Positions 34,241-42,363 of a stretch of 45,064 nt of DNA are shown here, piece after piece (within the stretch, counting starts at the first letter, position 1; every line of letters begins with the position of its first letter). Position numbers and translations under genes: made by a program. The notes below the pieces were generated by a model. It had not been told where the DNA came from. It saw only the letters and a list, made by a program, of their open reading frames with translations, and did not search any database. The stretch is from Treponema sp. (GTDB lineage Bacteria; Spirochaetota; Spirochaetia; Treponematales; Treponemataceae): contig JAFZRP010000026.1 of the NCBI GenBank assembly GCA_017619795.1, positions 1 through 45,064 of the forward strand, read 5' to 3'.

Positions 34241-35773
34241 TCATCTGTTTCGCTTTGCACCAGCCATATAAAGTCCAAGCTCCTGAACATCCGTCTTTTT
34301 CGGATCAAGCTCTCCAACAAGCTCACCCTCGTACATAACAAGGATGCGGTCACTCAGCTTCATTACCTCATCAAGCTCATACGACACAAGCAGTACGCCA
34401 GCCCCTCTGTCGCGGTCAGCTATTATCTGCTTGTGTATATACTCAATCGCACCAACATCAAGACCTCTTGTTGGCTGAACTGCAATAAGAAGCTTATGTT
34501 CCTTATCCATCTCACGTGCAATAATTGCCTTCTGCTGGTTACCGCCCGACATAGACCTTACAACAGTTTTACTTCCCTGCCCACTTCTAACATCAAATCG
34601 TTTCTGAAGCTCCTCGGAATAGGCGGTAACCTCTGCACGCTTTATAAAACCGTTTTTCTGGAACTCCGGCTGCCAGTATCGCTGCAAAACCATATTTTCT
34701 TCAAGCTTGTAATCCAGAATCAAACCATGCTTGTGTCTGTCCTCCGGAATATGACTTAAGCCCGCCTTTGTTTTTTCACGAACCGATTTTTTTGTTATAT
34801 CAATACCACAGAGTGTAATTTTAGTTTCAGCATCATTTGCAAGCTTTTCAAGCCCCGTAAGTGCCTGAATAAACTCTGACTGACCGTTTCCGTCAACACC
34901 GGCAATACTCACAATCTCTCCGGAACGAACCTGCATGCTTACATTTTTTACTGCAAGATTATGATGGATTCTGCTTGCAACGCTCATGTTTTCAATGGAA
35001 AGAACGACCTCTCCAGGCTCCGCGTCAGCCTTATCTACAGTAAACTGAACATCACGTCCAATCATCATGCGGCTGAGCTCTTCTTTTGAAGTTTCTGCAA
35101 CATTTACCGTACCAACATATTTTCCTTTTCTGATAACAGTACAGCGGTCAGAAACTGCCATAATTTCATTAAGTTTATGAGTGATAAAGAGAATTGATTT
35201 TCCTTCTTTGGCAAGGTTTTTCATAATCTGCAAAAGCTCAGTTATTTCCTGCGGAGTAAGAACGGCGGTAGGCTCATCAAAAATGAGAATCTCGTTATCG
35301 CGGTAAAGCATTTTAAGAATCTCAACACGCTGCTGCATACCGACAGTGATATCGGAAATAAGCGCATCCGGGTCTACTGCAAGACCGTAACGTTCACTAA
35401 GCTCAATAATTCTTTTTCGGGCAGCCTTTCGGTCAACAAAACCGTTTTTTACAGGCTCAATTCCTAAAATGATATTGTCCAGTACTGTAAAAACTTCAAC
35501 AAGTTTAAAGTGCTGATGAACCATTCCTATATGAAGCGCTGTTGCATCGTTAGGATTTTCAATCTTAACCTTCTCTCCATCCTTGCGGATTTCTCCTTCC
35601 TCCGGCTGATAAAGTCCGAAAAGTACGCTCATTAAAGTTGATTTTCCGGCTCCGTTTTCGCCTAAAAGTGCATGGATTTCGCCTTTTTTTAACTGCAGGG
35701 TTATATCGTCGTTTGCAATAATTCCAGGGAAACGCTTGGTGATATGAAGCATTTCAATAATATATTCACTCAT
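34241..35773 (-). CDS. nucleoside ABC transporter ATP-binding protein
   Basis: 510 residues with two ABC domains, like YufO/NupO. First domain: Walker A GENGAGKSTLM, signature region ISDITVGMQQRVEI, Walker B ILIFDEPTAVLTPQE. Second domain: degenerate P-loop VDGNGQSEF, signature MSGGNQQKAI, Walker B KLLIAVQPTRGLDVG, where Gln replaces the usual Glu-Pro context, as commonly seen in this family. No Shine-Dalgarno site precedes the ATG; TATAAT lies exactly 6 bases upstream, so it may be translated leaderlessly from an internal promoter. This would uncouple it from the lipoprotein gene 373 bases upstream. Confidence 0.93.
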   Translation of the reverse strand: MSEYIIEMLHITKRFPGIIANDDITLQLKKGEIHALLGENGAGKSTLMSVLFGLYQPEEGEIRKDGEKVKIENPNDATALHIGMVHQHFKLVEVFTVLDNIILGIEPVKNGFVDRKAARKRIIELSERYGLAVDPDALISDITVGMQQRVEILKMLYRDNEILIFDEPTAVLTPQEITELLQIMKNLAKEGKSILFITHKLNEIMAVSDRCTVIRKGKYVGTVNVAETSKEELSRMMIGRDVQFTVDKADAEPGEVVLSIENMSVASRIHHNLAVKNVSMQVRSGEIVSIAGVDGNGQSEFIQALTGLEKLANDAETKITLCGIDITKKSVREKTKAGLSHIPEDRHKHGLILDYKLEENMVLQRYWQPEFQKNGFIKRAEVTAYSEELQKRFDVRSGQGSKTVVRSMSGGNQQKAIIAREMDKEHKLLIAVQPTRGLDVGAIEYIHKQIIADRDRGAGVLLVSYELDEVMKLSDRILVMYEGELVGELDPKKTDVQELGLYMAGAKRNR

Positions 35774-35785
35774 AGAAATATTATA
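35774..35785 (-). promoter_or_regulatory. -10 box directly before the ATPase gene
   Basis: TATAAT (35785-35780, minus strand) followed by 6 bases and the ATG. The -35 region falls in the T-run of the foldback element and is poor, so an activator or a weak promoter is possible. Confidence 0.4.
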
Positions 35786-35799
35786 ACATATATAAGTCT

Positions 35800-35883
35800 A
35801 AAAAAAAATACTTCCGCAAGGAACCGAATTTTGCTCCACTGATGACGTTCCGCAAAATCCGAACCCTTGCTACGTATTTTTTT
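35800..35883. repeat. A8/T7-bounded foldback element upstream of the nucleoside ATPase gene
   Basis: Nested inverted repeats: AAAAAAATAC (35802-35811) with GTATTTTTTT (35874-35883), GCAAGG (35816-35821) with CCTTGC (35865-35870), and ATTTTGC (35828-35834) with GCAAAAT (35852-35858). As RNA on either strand it would form a long hairpin followed by a U-run, so it can act as a two-way terminator. It begins like the element at 44017 (A8, TA, optional G, CTTCC). Confidence 0.75.
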
Positions 35884-35922
35884 CACTTTATCTTATAATA
35901 TATTTTTTTTCGTATAGCACAG

Positions 35923-35955
35923 AAAAAAAGCACCCTGGTACTCGAACCAGAGTGC
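35923..35955 (-). terminator. terminator in the lipoprotein-ATPase spacer
   Basis: GCAC(C)CTGGT (35930-35939) pairs with ACCAG(A)GTGC (35946-35955), loop of six. On the minus strand seven T follow the stem. It lies downstream of the binding-lipoprotein gene. The loop side resembles a tRNA T-arm (CTGGTTCGAG) but no tRNA surrounds it. Confidence 0.75.
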
Positions 35956-35976
35956 TTCCATAAATAAAAAGGGTAA

Positions 35977-36047
35977 AACTTTTAGTCATCAACTTTCAGT
36001 CATAGACTTTAAGCTGCTAACTTTTAGTCTTTCACTTTTCATAATTA
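35977..36047. repeat. degenerate 14-15-base tandem repeat
   Basis: Five consecutive units: AACTTTTAGTCATC, AACTTTCAGTCATAG, ACTTTAAGCTGCTA, ACTTTTAGTCTTTC, ACTTTTCATAATTA. The repeat lies between two terminators in the 373-base spacer 35774-36146. I see no open reading frame in this spacer. Confidence 0.65.
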
Positions 36048-36054
36048 TTTATAT

Positions 36055-36129
36055 AAAAAAAGATGTCCGGTCGTCACAGATTGCCGTAATAAGACAAGCA
36101 TGACAAACAAATAATTACAGACATCTTTT
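36055..36129 (-). terminator. structured terminator directly after the BMP lipoprotein gene
   Basis: AAAAGATGTC (36058-36067) pairs with GACATCTTTT (36120-36129), followed on the minus strand by seven T. The 50-base interior has a second stem, CTGTAAT with ATTACGG on the minus strand (one wobble pair). It begins 17 bases after the stop codon. The inner part could be just a long loop; a regulatory RNA role is unproven. Confidence 0.65.
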
Positions 36130-36146
36130 CTAAGAGCTAACTAAAG

Positions 36147-37307
36147 CTACTTAATGTTAGGATAAACGTTTACGTTAACCTTGTGAGCTGGCATATCACC
36201 TGTATCATTGCTGATTTTGATCTTGCCGCCGTAAATATCTTTTACAAGCTGTTTGTACTGATCAACTGTAAAGTTTTTCATTGACCAGGTAGCTGTAGGA
36301 AGTGCAACAAAGTTTGCATCAAGGTCAGAGTCAGAAACGAGACCGAGGTTGCTGATCTTTCCTGCGTAAACAGAAGCAAAAGTCTTGTCCTGAATTGCTT
36401 TAAGAGAAGCTTTTACTGTAGCAGAAAGTCCCTTCATAGCAGAAGTAACACACATTCCGGCACCATAATTGTTAATAAGGGCAGCCTGATCAACGTCTAC
36501 ACCAATTACCTTACCGCCAGTCTTTGCAGCAGCTTCGCAGGCAGAAGTCCAGATACCGCCACCGCAGGCAAATACAACTTCAACCTTTCTCTGCTGATAC
36601 CAGCCGTCCATAGCAGCTGTGATAGCCTGATCACCAAAGAACTGTCCGCCATAAACGTATTCAACAGTAACCTTATCTGCAATGCCCATTTCTTCAGCAG
36701 CCTTGTTACAGCCCTGAACGAATCCATAACCATAGCGGATTACAGCTGGAACTGCCATACCACCAAGGAATCCAAGGTGTGTAAAGCCTTCTTTTACAGC
36801 TGCGTAACCAGCGAAGAAGCCAGGAATCTCTTCTGCATAAACTGCACAGAAAGCGTTAGCAGGAAGCTTCCAGTTTGCTTTTCCCATTGCTTCAGCAGAA
36901 GAAACAAGGTCAAACTCGCTTACGTCAAGACCAACGAAATAAACATCATCATTATCATCTACTGTCTTAACAATTGCTTCTGCAAATGCATAACCAGGAA
37001 GAACAACTACATTGTAGCCGTCCTGAATTGCAGCATTGATAGAAGAAACACGAGCTTCTGTTGAGTCTCCAGATGGCTTGTAATACTTAAAATCAAGCTT
37101 TGCAGCTTCGGCATATTCCTTACATGCCTGATATGTTGTCTGATTGAATGACTGATCGGTAATATCGCCGTAATCAGTTACCATAGCGATTTTCATTGCA
37201 GGTTCTTTTCCAGAAGAAGCTTTAGCAGCTCCATTTTTCTTGCTGCAGGAAACAAGTGAAACTGCTGCGAGAGCAACAGCACAAATAGCAATCACTATTT
37301 TTTTCAT
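36147..37307 (-). CDS. BMP-family nucleoside-binding lipoprotein
   Basis: 386 residues. The signal peptide ends LVSC with lipobox Cys21, so it is anchored in the envelope. It is of the PnrA/BMP (PF02608) family: KIAMVTDYGDITDQSFNQTTYQ is the hallmark N-terminus, followed by VVVLPGYAFAEAI, FLGGMAVPAVIRYGYGFVQG and VFACGGGIWTSACEAA. PnrA of Treponema pallidum (TmpC) binds purine nucleosides, and this protein most likely does so for the transporter downstream. GGAGG lies 12 bases before the ATG, a long spacing. It precedes the ATPase and permease genes but is cut off from them by two terminators, so it is probably expressed at a higher level. Confidence 0.92.
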   Translation of the reverse strand: MKKIVIAICAVALAAVSLVSCSKKNGAAKASSGKEPAMKIAMVTDYGDITDQSFNQTTYQACKEYAEAAKLDFKYYKPSGDSTEARVSSINAAIQDGYNVVVLPGYAFAEAIVKTVDDNDDVYFVGLDVSEFDLVSSAEAMGKANWKLPANAFCAVYAEEIPGFFAGYAAVKEGFTHLGFLGGMAVPAVIRYGYGFVQGCNKAAEEMGIADKVTVEYVYGGQFFGDQAITAAMDGWYQQRKVEVVFACGGGIWTSACEAAAKTGGKVIGVDVDQAALINNYGAGMCVTSAMKGLSATVKASLKAIQDKTFASVYAGKISNLGLVSDSDLDANFVALPTATWSMKNFTVDQYKQLVKDIYGGKIKISNDTGDMPAHKVNVNVYPNIK

Positions 37308-37342
37308 AATAGAATAAATCCTCCAAAAAATGTATTTATTCC

Positions 37343-37348
37343 ATTATA
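37343..37348 (-). promoter_or_regulatory. -10 box of the BMP lipoprotein gene
   Basis: TATAAT (37348-37343, minus strand) lies just downstream of the murI stop. The -35 is poor (TGGTAT at 17 bases). The leader would be about 30 bases and includes GGAGG. Confidence 0.4.
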
Positions 37349-37355
37349 GCGCAGA

Positions 37356-38159
37356 TTATTTTAAAATACCACCAAAAAGAAGATTATTTTTCTGGCAGAT
37401 AAGCTCGTATTCTTTCTGGTCTTTTTTGTCTGAAAAACCGGTAACGTAAAGCGTGTCTTTAGATTTGAGCTCCGGCTGGTTACCAGAAGAAAGGTCTCCA
37501 CGGATGCTCAAGGCTCTCTTCACTACTCCTTCGCGTGAATCAACAACCATCAGATCCGGTGCGGCAACCTTTTTCAACTGCTCAGAAATATTCAAAAAGT
37601 GTGTACAGCCAAGGATGATGACGTCGCAACCCTCCTTACGGAAATACTCAACGGAAGGCTTGCAGGCCTCTTCTATTTCTTGTTCACTTGCCATAAAAGC
37701 CTTGTGTTCTATAAACGAAATAAGGTCTGGTTCGCCTCTAGTAACCATGCGGCAGTCTGCGGCAAAATGATTTTTCAAATCCTGATTATACGGATGATTT
37801 ACGGTTGAGTTTGTTGCCATTAAACCTATGCAGTGATTCTTTGAGCATTCTGCTGCCACCTTAATTGCAGGAACTGTTCCAACAAAAAGCTGATCTGGAT
37901 AAACAGAGCGCAGAACGTCAAGACAATTAACACTCATGGTGTTGCAGGCAATTACAATTACCTTTGGCTCAAACTTTGTGATTATTTTTTCTATACAGGC
38001 AGAAACACAGCGTACAATTTCTTCGTGAGATTTTTCACCATATGGAAAATTAGCTGTATCTCCAACATAAACACAGCTTGCCTCAGGGCATTTTTCTTTT
38101 AAATGAAGCAGATACGGAATGCCGCCGGTTCCAGAATCAAGAAAAACAAAATCTACCAT
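37356..38159 (-). CDS. murI: glutamate racemase
   Basis: 267 residues. It makes D-glutamate for peptidoglycan. FLDSGTGG near the N-terminus, VIACNTMSVN with one catalytic Cys and ILGCTHF with the other are all present, as is GDTANFPYG. It is the last gene of the dut-to-murI run and lies 21 bases after the zinc-ribbon gene. No ribosome site stronger than CGGGG is seen. Length matches the family (about 260-280). Confidence 0.94.
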   Translation of the reverse strand: MVDFVFLDSGTGGIPYLLHLKEKCPEASCVYVGDTANFPYGEKSHEEIVRCVSACIEKIITKFEPKVIVIACNTMSVNCLDVLRSVYPDQLFVGTVPAIKVAAECSKNHCIGLMATNSTVNHPYNQDLKNHFAADCRMVTRGEPDLISFIEHKAFMASEQEIEEACKPSVEYFRKEGCDVIILGCTHFLNISEQLKKVAAPDLMVVDSREGVVKRALSIRGDLSSGNQPELKSKDTLYVTGFSDKKDQKEYELICQKNNLLFGGILK

Positions 38160-38180
38160 AAAAAAGCCCCGTACAACAAC

Positions 38181-38477
38181 TTATCCGAACAGTGCATTAA
38201 AGGCATCCTTTGCGGCCTTTGCCTTATCATCCATTCCGTCTGAAGAACCACCAGTTCCCGCTGCGAAATCCTTTTTTGCACTGAAATAATCGCAGAAATT
38301 AGATTTTTCTTTATCTGTGATATTGTCGTCCACAGTTTCCTTGCAGTCGTAATGGCTTCCCGGAGAGTAAAAGCGGCAGGCCTTGCAGCAGTGTAAATCA
38401 GCCTTACAGAGGGGACATTCTGAGCTTCGGTGAATCTCTGTGATATCGATTTCTTTTCTACATTTCCAACAAACCAT
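38181..38477 (-). CDS. small cysteine-rich zinc-ribbon protein
   Basis: 98 residues, nine cysteines. C3-C6 (CWKC) and C21-C24 (CPLC) form a likely zinc ribbon; a second cluster C30, C31, C34, C45, C62 (HCCKAC, YDCKE, NFCDYF) could hold another metal. The C-terminus is Ala/Gly/Asp-rich and ends DAFNALFG. No known function. The gene sits between a HEAT-repeat protein and murI with short gaps, so it is co-transcribed with cell-envelope and tRNA-modification genes. I do not recognise a named family, although similar short ribbons are common in spirochaetes. Confidence 0.7.
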   Translation of the reverse strand: MVCWKCRKEIDITEIHRSSECPLCKADLHCCKACRFYSPGSHYDCKETVDDNITDKEKSNFCDYFSAKKDFAAGTGGSSDGMDDKAKAAKDAFNALFG

Positions 38478-38493
38478 TTCGCACTCCCTTTAA

Positions 38494-40041
38494 TTATTTT
38501 GCATTATCGGTAACGGCTTCGCCCGCAGGTTTTTCTTCAACAACAGTTTCTTCTGTCTTTTTTTCGTCAGCTTTCTTTTCGTCTTCCTCGTCTATGCCCA
38601 AAAGCTTTTGTGCACGAGTTTTGTTTCCGCTGTTCTTTTTTTCTTCTGCAATTTTCTGTACAGAAGCTTCGGCATCTTTATAACGGCCGTTTTTATATAA
38701 ATCAAGTCCAATGCTTACAGTTGTGGTATCTTTTGAATCAAGATACAGACAACAGATTTCGTTGTATTCCGGACGATAGTATTTTGCAAGCTCTTTTCCA
38801 ATTGTATATCTAAGACCTTTTCGCTTGTCATCCTTTACAACAGCTTCTGCAAGCTCAAGAATCTCTTCCGTACCGTTTGTTCCCTGCTTTAAGAGAACTT
38901 CAACAATTTTTCCCTTAGTAGCATCGGCAACCTTTCGTTCTTTCAGCTGACCGATAAGGAACTCGTTTCCTTCGTTTGTATCAAGCTTACCGATAGATTC
39001 AATACTTGCATCCTTAATTACCTTTTCTGAATCGTTCTTTACGCGGTAAATAAGATAAGGAACTGCATTTTTAAGCTCCATTTCCTTTACTGCTGATATT
39101 GATTCCTGCCTTACCTTCCAGTGTTCGTCACGGATTCCCTGCAAAATTACAGCCTGTGCTTCAATAACATCCGGGAAGCAGGCAAGACCTTTTATAACAT
39201 ACTGGCGCAGATTTGGATCTGTTGTTTCAAAGTTTTTTACAAGTACCGGAACAGATTTTGGTGTTTTCATAAGTCCGAGTGCTTCTGCCGCATACATTCT
39301 TACAAAGGCGTTTTCATCTTCATCCTCAAGAACATCTACAAGCTTCTGCCACGTTTCTACAGCATGCATTTTTCCACAGGTGCGCATAAGTGCCTGTCGC
39401 TGTGCATCGCTTAAGTCCGGGCGGTCAAGATACTCAACAAGGAACATAGCCTCAGATGGGCCGCCAATATCACCAAGAACGGAAATAGCATTTGTAAAAT
39501 AGTTTTCGTTTTCACTTTCTATAAGTGCAATTACAGCAGGAACGGCTTCCTTTGTTTTTACAGCAGAAATATACTGGAAAGCAGCCTTTACAACCTCATT
39601 ACGCTCATCGTAAGGGTCGTTCAAAAGCTCAACTGCATAATCTTCAAGACATGGATCTTCAATTTTTGTAAAATAGCGAAGAACCTTTTCCTTTATGTTT
39701 GTGCTTTTTGTTACCTGGAACAAATCGTATATTTCGTCAGTAAAGCGCGGATCATCATTTTTAATAAGCTCATCCAGGAGTGTACCTATTTCCGAAGGAA
39801 TACCGTATTTTATTGTATTTCTGTGACTTTCTTCATCTTCGGGAGTTTCATCTTTTTTTGCAGCTTCCTCAGCCTTTTCCTTATCTACCGGGCGTGGACG
39901 TTTTGGAGCTGGAACCTCGGCAAGACCGCCCTTTGAAGCCTTTACTTCAGTATTCTGTTCATCCTTCTCCTGTGAAAAAACTGGAGAACAAATTACAGCA
40001 AAAATAAAACTGAGCGTTAGAATATAAAAAAGCCTTTTCAT
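38494..40041 (-). CDS. exported HEAT-repeat protein
   Basis: About 515 residues from ATG 40041; AGGAG is 5 bases before this ATG, better than the GTG and ATG just upstream. A signal peptide (about 1-23, ending PVFS) suggests export. About ten HEAT-like helical repeats fill residues 80-440, for example AVPAVIALIESENENYFTNAISVLGDIGG, AYAAEALGLMK-like units and VRQESISAVKEMELKNAVPYLI, recognisable by the paired-helix A-x-x-A-L pattern. The N- and C-terminal segments are charged and rich in Lys and Glu. HEAT repeats bind other proteins, so a scaffold in the periplasm is the inference; no enzyme motif is seen. Confidence 0.78.
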   Translation of the reverse strand: MKRLFYILTLSFIFAVICSPVFSQEKDEQNTEVKASKGGLAEVPAPKRPRPVDKEKAEEAAKKDETPEDEESHRNTIKYGIPSEIGTLLDELIKNDDPRFTDEIYDLFQVTKSTNIKEKVLRYFTKIEDPCLEDYAVELLNDPYDERNEVVKAAFQYISAVKTKEAVPAVIALIESENENYFTNAISVLGDIGGPSEAMFLVEYLDRPDLSDAQRQALMRTCGKMHAVETWQKLVDVLEDEDENAFVRMYAAEALGLMKTPKSVPVLVKNFETTDPNLRQYVIKGLACFPDVIEAQAVILQGIRDEHWKVRQESISAVKEMELKNAVPYLIYRVKNDSEKVIKDASIESIGKLDTNEGNEFLIGQLKERKVADATKGKIVEVLLKQGTNGTEEILELAEAVVKDDKRKGLRYTIGKELAKYYRPEYNEICCLYLDSKDTTTVSIGLDLYKNGRYKDAEASVQKIAEEKKNSGNKTRAQKLLGIDEEDEKKADEKKTEETVVEEKPAGEAVTDNAK

Positions 40042-40062
40042 CATCACTCCTTCTCCTGGATC

Positions 40063-41208
40063 TTACGCTTTATTTACAGCTCCCGCACTGAAACGCTGCA
40101 AAAAATCCTTGCGGTACTGTTCAAAGCGGTCTTCATTTATTGCCTGCCTTATTTCTTTAAGCATATTATTCAAAAAATAAAGATTATGATAGCTTGCAAG
40201 TATTGAACTAAGGATTTCCTGCTCCTTAAACAGATGCCTTAAATAACTTCGGGTGTATGTACGGCAAACTTTACAGTTACATTCTTTGTCAATCGGCTCA
40301 AAGCTGTGAGTCCAGCGTTCCTGCTTAATAGAAAGCATTCCGTCGTGAGTAAAATAAGAGCCGTTTCGTGCATTTCTAGTAGGAAGAACACAGTCAAACA
40401 TATCAATTCCAGCCTGAACTGCATCAAGAATATACTCAGGAGTACCAATTCCCATTACGTATTTCGGCTTATCCTCCGGTAGATACTGGCACGTATAGTT
40501 CATAAACTGTGTAAATACCTCGTGAGGCTCGCCAACACTCAAGCCGCCGATTGCAATTCCAGGCATATCAAGGGAAGAAACAAACTCTGCACTCTGCTTG
40601 CGTAAATCCTCGGAAAAATGGCCCTGTACAATTGGAAAAAGATAACCTTTGTAGCCGTTTTCCCGCTTTTGTTCCCACTCTTTCTTTGCGCGTAAAAGCC
40701 AGTCGGAGGTTATACGGAGCGCCCTTTCAGCTTCCTTTCGCGGTTCGTCGTAACCGGTGCAGACATCGAGCTGCATCTGAATATCGGAATTAAACTTTGT
40801 CTGAGTTTGAACAACATTTTCCGGTGTAAAAAAATGATAGCTTCCGTCAATATTACTCTGAAACTTTACGCCTTCATCTGTAATTTTTCGCAGCTTTGAA
40901 AGAGAAAATACCTGAAAGCCGCCGGAATCTGTAAGAAAGTTCCTGTTCCATTTAGAAAAACCATGCAGGCCGCCGGCTTCTTCTATTAAATCAGCACCCG
41001 GTCGCAGATAAAGGTGATACGTATTTGCAAGGATTATTTCAAAATCAATTTCTTCAAGAAAATCCTTTGGCATTGCCTTTACAGTTGCATTTGTACCAAC
41101 AGGCATAAAAACCGGAGTCTGTACATCTCCATGCGGAAGATGAAGAACACCTGTTCTGGCTTTTCCATCAGCGCCTTTGTGCTTTATATCAAAGATTTTT
41201 TCTATCAT
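40063..41208 (-). CDS. tgt: tRNA-guanine transglycosylase
   Basis: 381 residues. It exchanges guanine-34 of tRNAs with GUN anticodons for preQ1 in queuosine synthesis. TDSGGFQVFSL holds the general-base Asp94, and MFDCVLPTRNARNG holds the nucleophilic Asp. The zinc site is CNCKVCRTYTRSYLRHL. Length and motifs are those of bacterial Tgt, not the archaeal type. It lies 61 bases after an LptF/G-type gene and 21 bases before the HEAT gene. No queA is in the window. Confidence 0.95.
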   Translation of the reverse strand: MIEKIFDIKHKGADGKARTGVLHLPHGDVQTPVFMPVGTNATVKAMPKDFLEEIDFEIILANTYHLYLRPGADLIEEAGGLHGFSKWNRNFLTDSGGFQVFSLSKLRKITDEGVKFQSNIDGSYHFFTPENVVQTQTKFNSDIQMQLDVCTGYDEPRKEAERALRITSDWLLRAKKEWEQKRENGYKGYLFPIVQGHFSEDLRKQSAEFVSSLDMPGIAIGGLSVGEPHEVFTQFMNYTCQYLPEDKPKYVMGIGTPEYILDAVQAGIDMFDCVLPTRNARNGSYFTHDGMLSIKQERWTHSFEPIDKECNCKVCRTYTRSYLRHLFKEQEILSSILASYHNLYFLNNMLKEIRQAINEDRFEQYRKDFLQRFSAGAVNKA

Positions 41209-41269
41209 ATTAAATTAAACCTCATAATCAAATATTTTCAGCAGATACCGGCAATACTAAGTCCAAGAA

Positions 41270-42346
41270 CTACGTTCTACTGAACTTAAGAAGGAAGCCT
41301 GCAATAATCGTAAACACAATATCTGGCAGCCAGGCACCCATAAATGGAGTCATAACATTTGTTTTTGCAAGAACCATTGTTACCATCTGGAATACATAGA
41401 ACAAAACAACTGCAACAATTGACAGTGACAAGCTGATAAGCAGAACGTTTTTTCTTGTTTTTCCGGTAACTCCAACAGCAAGAAAAGCCGCAATAAACAA
41501 AATGAACGGGAACGAGAACTTTTTGTAGTAAACCGAAAGCTGCTCATAAAACGGCAGACCGGCCTTTACAAGATGATCAATATAAATCTTTGCTTCTGCA
41601 GCGGTAACGCTTTCAACATTTACAGTTTTTTTACGGAAGATTTCGTAAGATTCTGTTAATCTGTCTGTGTATTTATTGGAAAGCGGCGTAGATTTCAGGG
41701 AATCACCGTCTACTTCATACTGTGCTGCATTCTGAAGCTTCCATACACCTTCTTCACTACTCCAGAGAGCTGCGGTTGAAAAAATTATTGCATCAAGCTT
41801 TTTTTCATCATCACGGAAAAGAAAATAAACATTTTCCAGACGCTGTGACGAATCTCTATATTTTTTAGCTTTGTAAATTACCTTTGAATTATCTGAAATT
41901 ACAACTATATTGTCGTTGTTAGCGTTTTCTTCTTCGGCAAGCAATTGCTTTTGAAGCATCTCTTTTTTTTCAAGCGTACTTACAACAAGCTTATCCTCAA
42001 GAAAAAACATTCCTACAGAACATAGTGCAGAAAAAATTAGGATTGGGATAATGAACTTGAAAAGCGAGGTTCCGGAAGCAAAAAGTGCAACCATCTCGTT
42101 TTTGGCATACAAATCACTTAAGACATACGTTACCGAAAACAGAAAAGCAATTGGAGCGGCATACCAGATTGTTTTTGGAATATAAAGCTCCATTACTCTC
42201 AGTACATCGCGGGCAGCGGCATTCTGTTCAAGGTATTTGGAAATATTCATAAACAAATCTACAAGATTCAGAATAAGGGCGATAAAGAAAAGCGCACCGA
42301 AGAAAACGGGAAGAATCTTTTTCATTATGTATTCAACAAACTTCAT
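41270..42346 (-). CDS. LptF/LptG-family permease (second copy)
   Basis: 358 residues. Three N-terminal and three C-terminal membrane helices enclose a beta-rich domain of about 160 residues, the LptF/LptG (YjgP/YjgQ) plan. In LPS-bearing bacteria the pair extracts lipopolysaccharide from the inner membrane with LptB. The companion gene lies 17 bases upstream. Treponemes generally lack classical LPS, so the cargo here may be another glycolipid or lipoprotein precursor; that is inference. Which of the two is F and which is G cannot be decided by eye. Confidence 0.87.
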   Translation of the reverse strand: MKFVEYIMKKILPVFFGALFFIALILNLVDLFMNISKYLEQNAAARDVLRVMELYIPKTIWYAAPIAFLFSVTYVLSDLYAKNEMVALFASGTSLFKFIIPILIFSALCSVGMFFLEDKLVVSTLEKKEMLQKQLLAEEENANNDNIVVISDNSKVIYKAKKYRDSSQRLENVYFLFRDDEKKLDAIIFSTAALWSSEEGVWKLQNAAQYEVDGDSLKSTPLSNKYTDRLTESYEIFRKKTVNVESVTAAEAKIYIDHLVKAGLPFYEQLSVYYKKFSFPFILFIAAFLAVGVTGKTRKNVLLISLSLSIVAVVLFYVFQMVTMVLAKTNVMTPFMGAWLPDIVFTIIAGFLLKFSRT

Positions 42347-42363
42347 TTTTCTTTATGCTCCTG

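Noticed and set aside
35930..35955. tRNA-like T-arm (CTGGTTCGAG...CCAG on the minus strand)
   Set aside because: No acceptor stem, D-arm or anticodon arm around it, and it is followed by a T-run, so it is a terminator hairpin.
36055..36129. Known riboswitch class (purine, guanidine, preQ1) after the BMP gene
   Set aside because: None of the conserved loop sequences I know could be matched; only stems are supported.
35774..36146. CRISPR-like array from the repeated units in the spacer
   Set aside because: Units are contiguous and degenerate with no spacers between them, and no cas gene is nearby.
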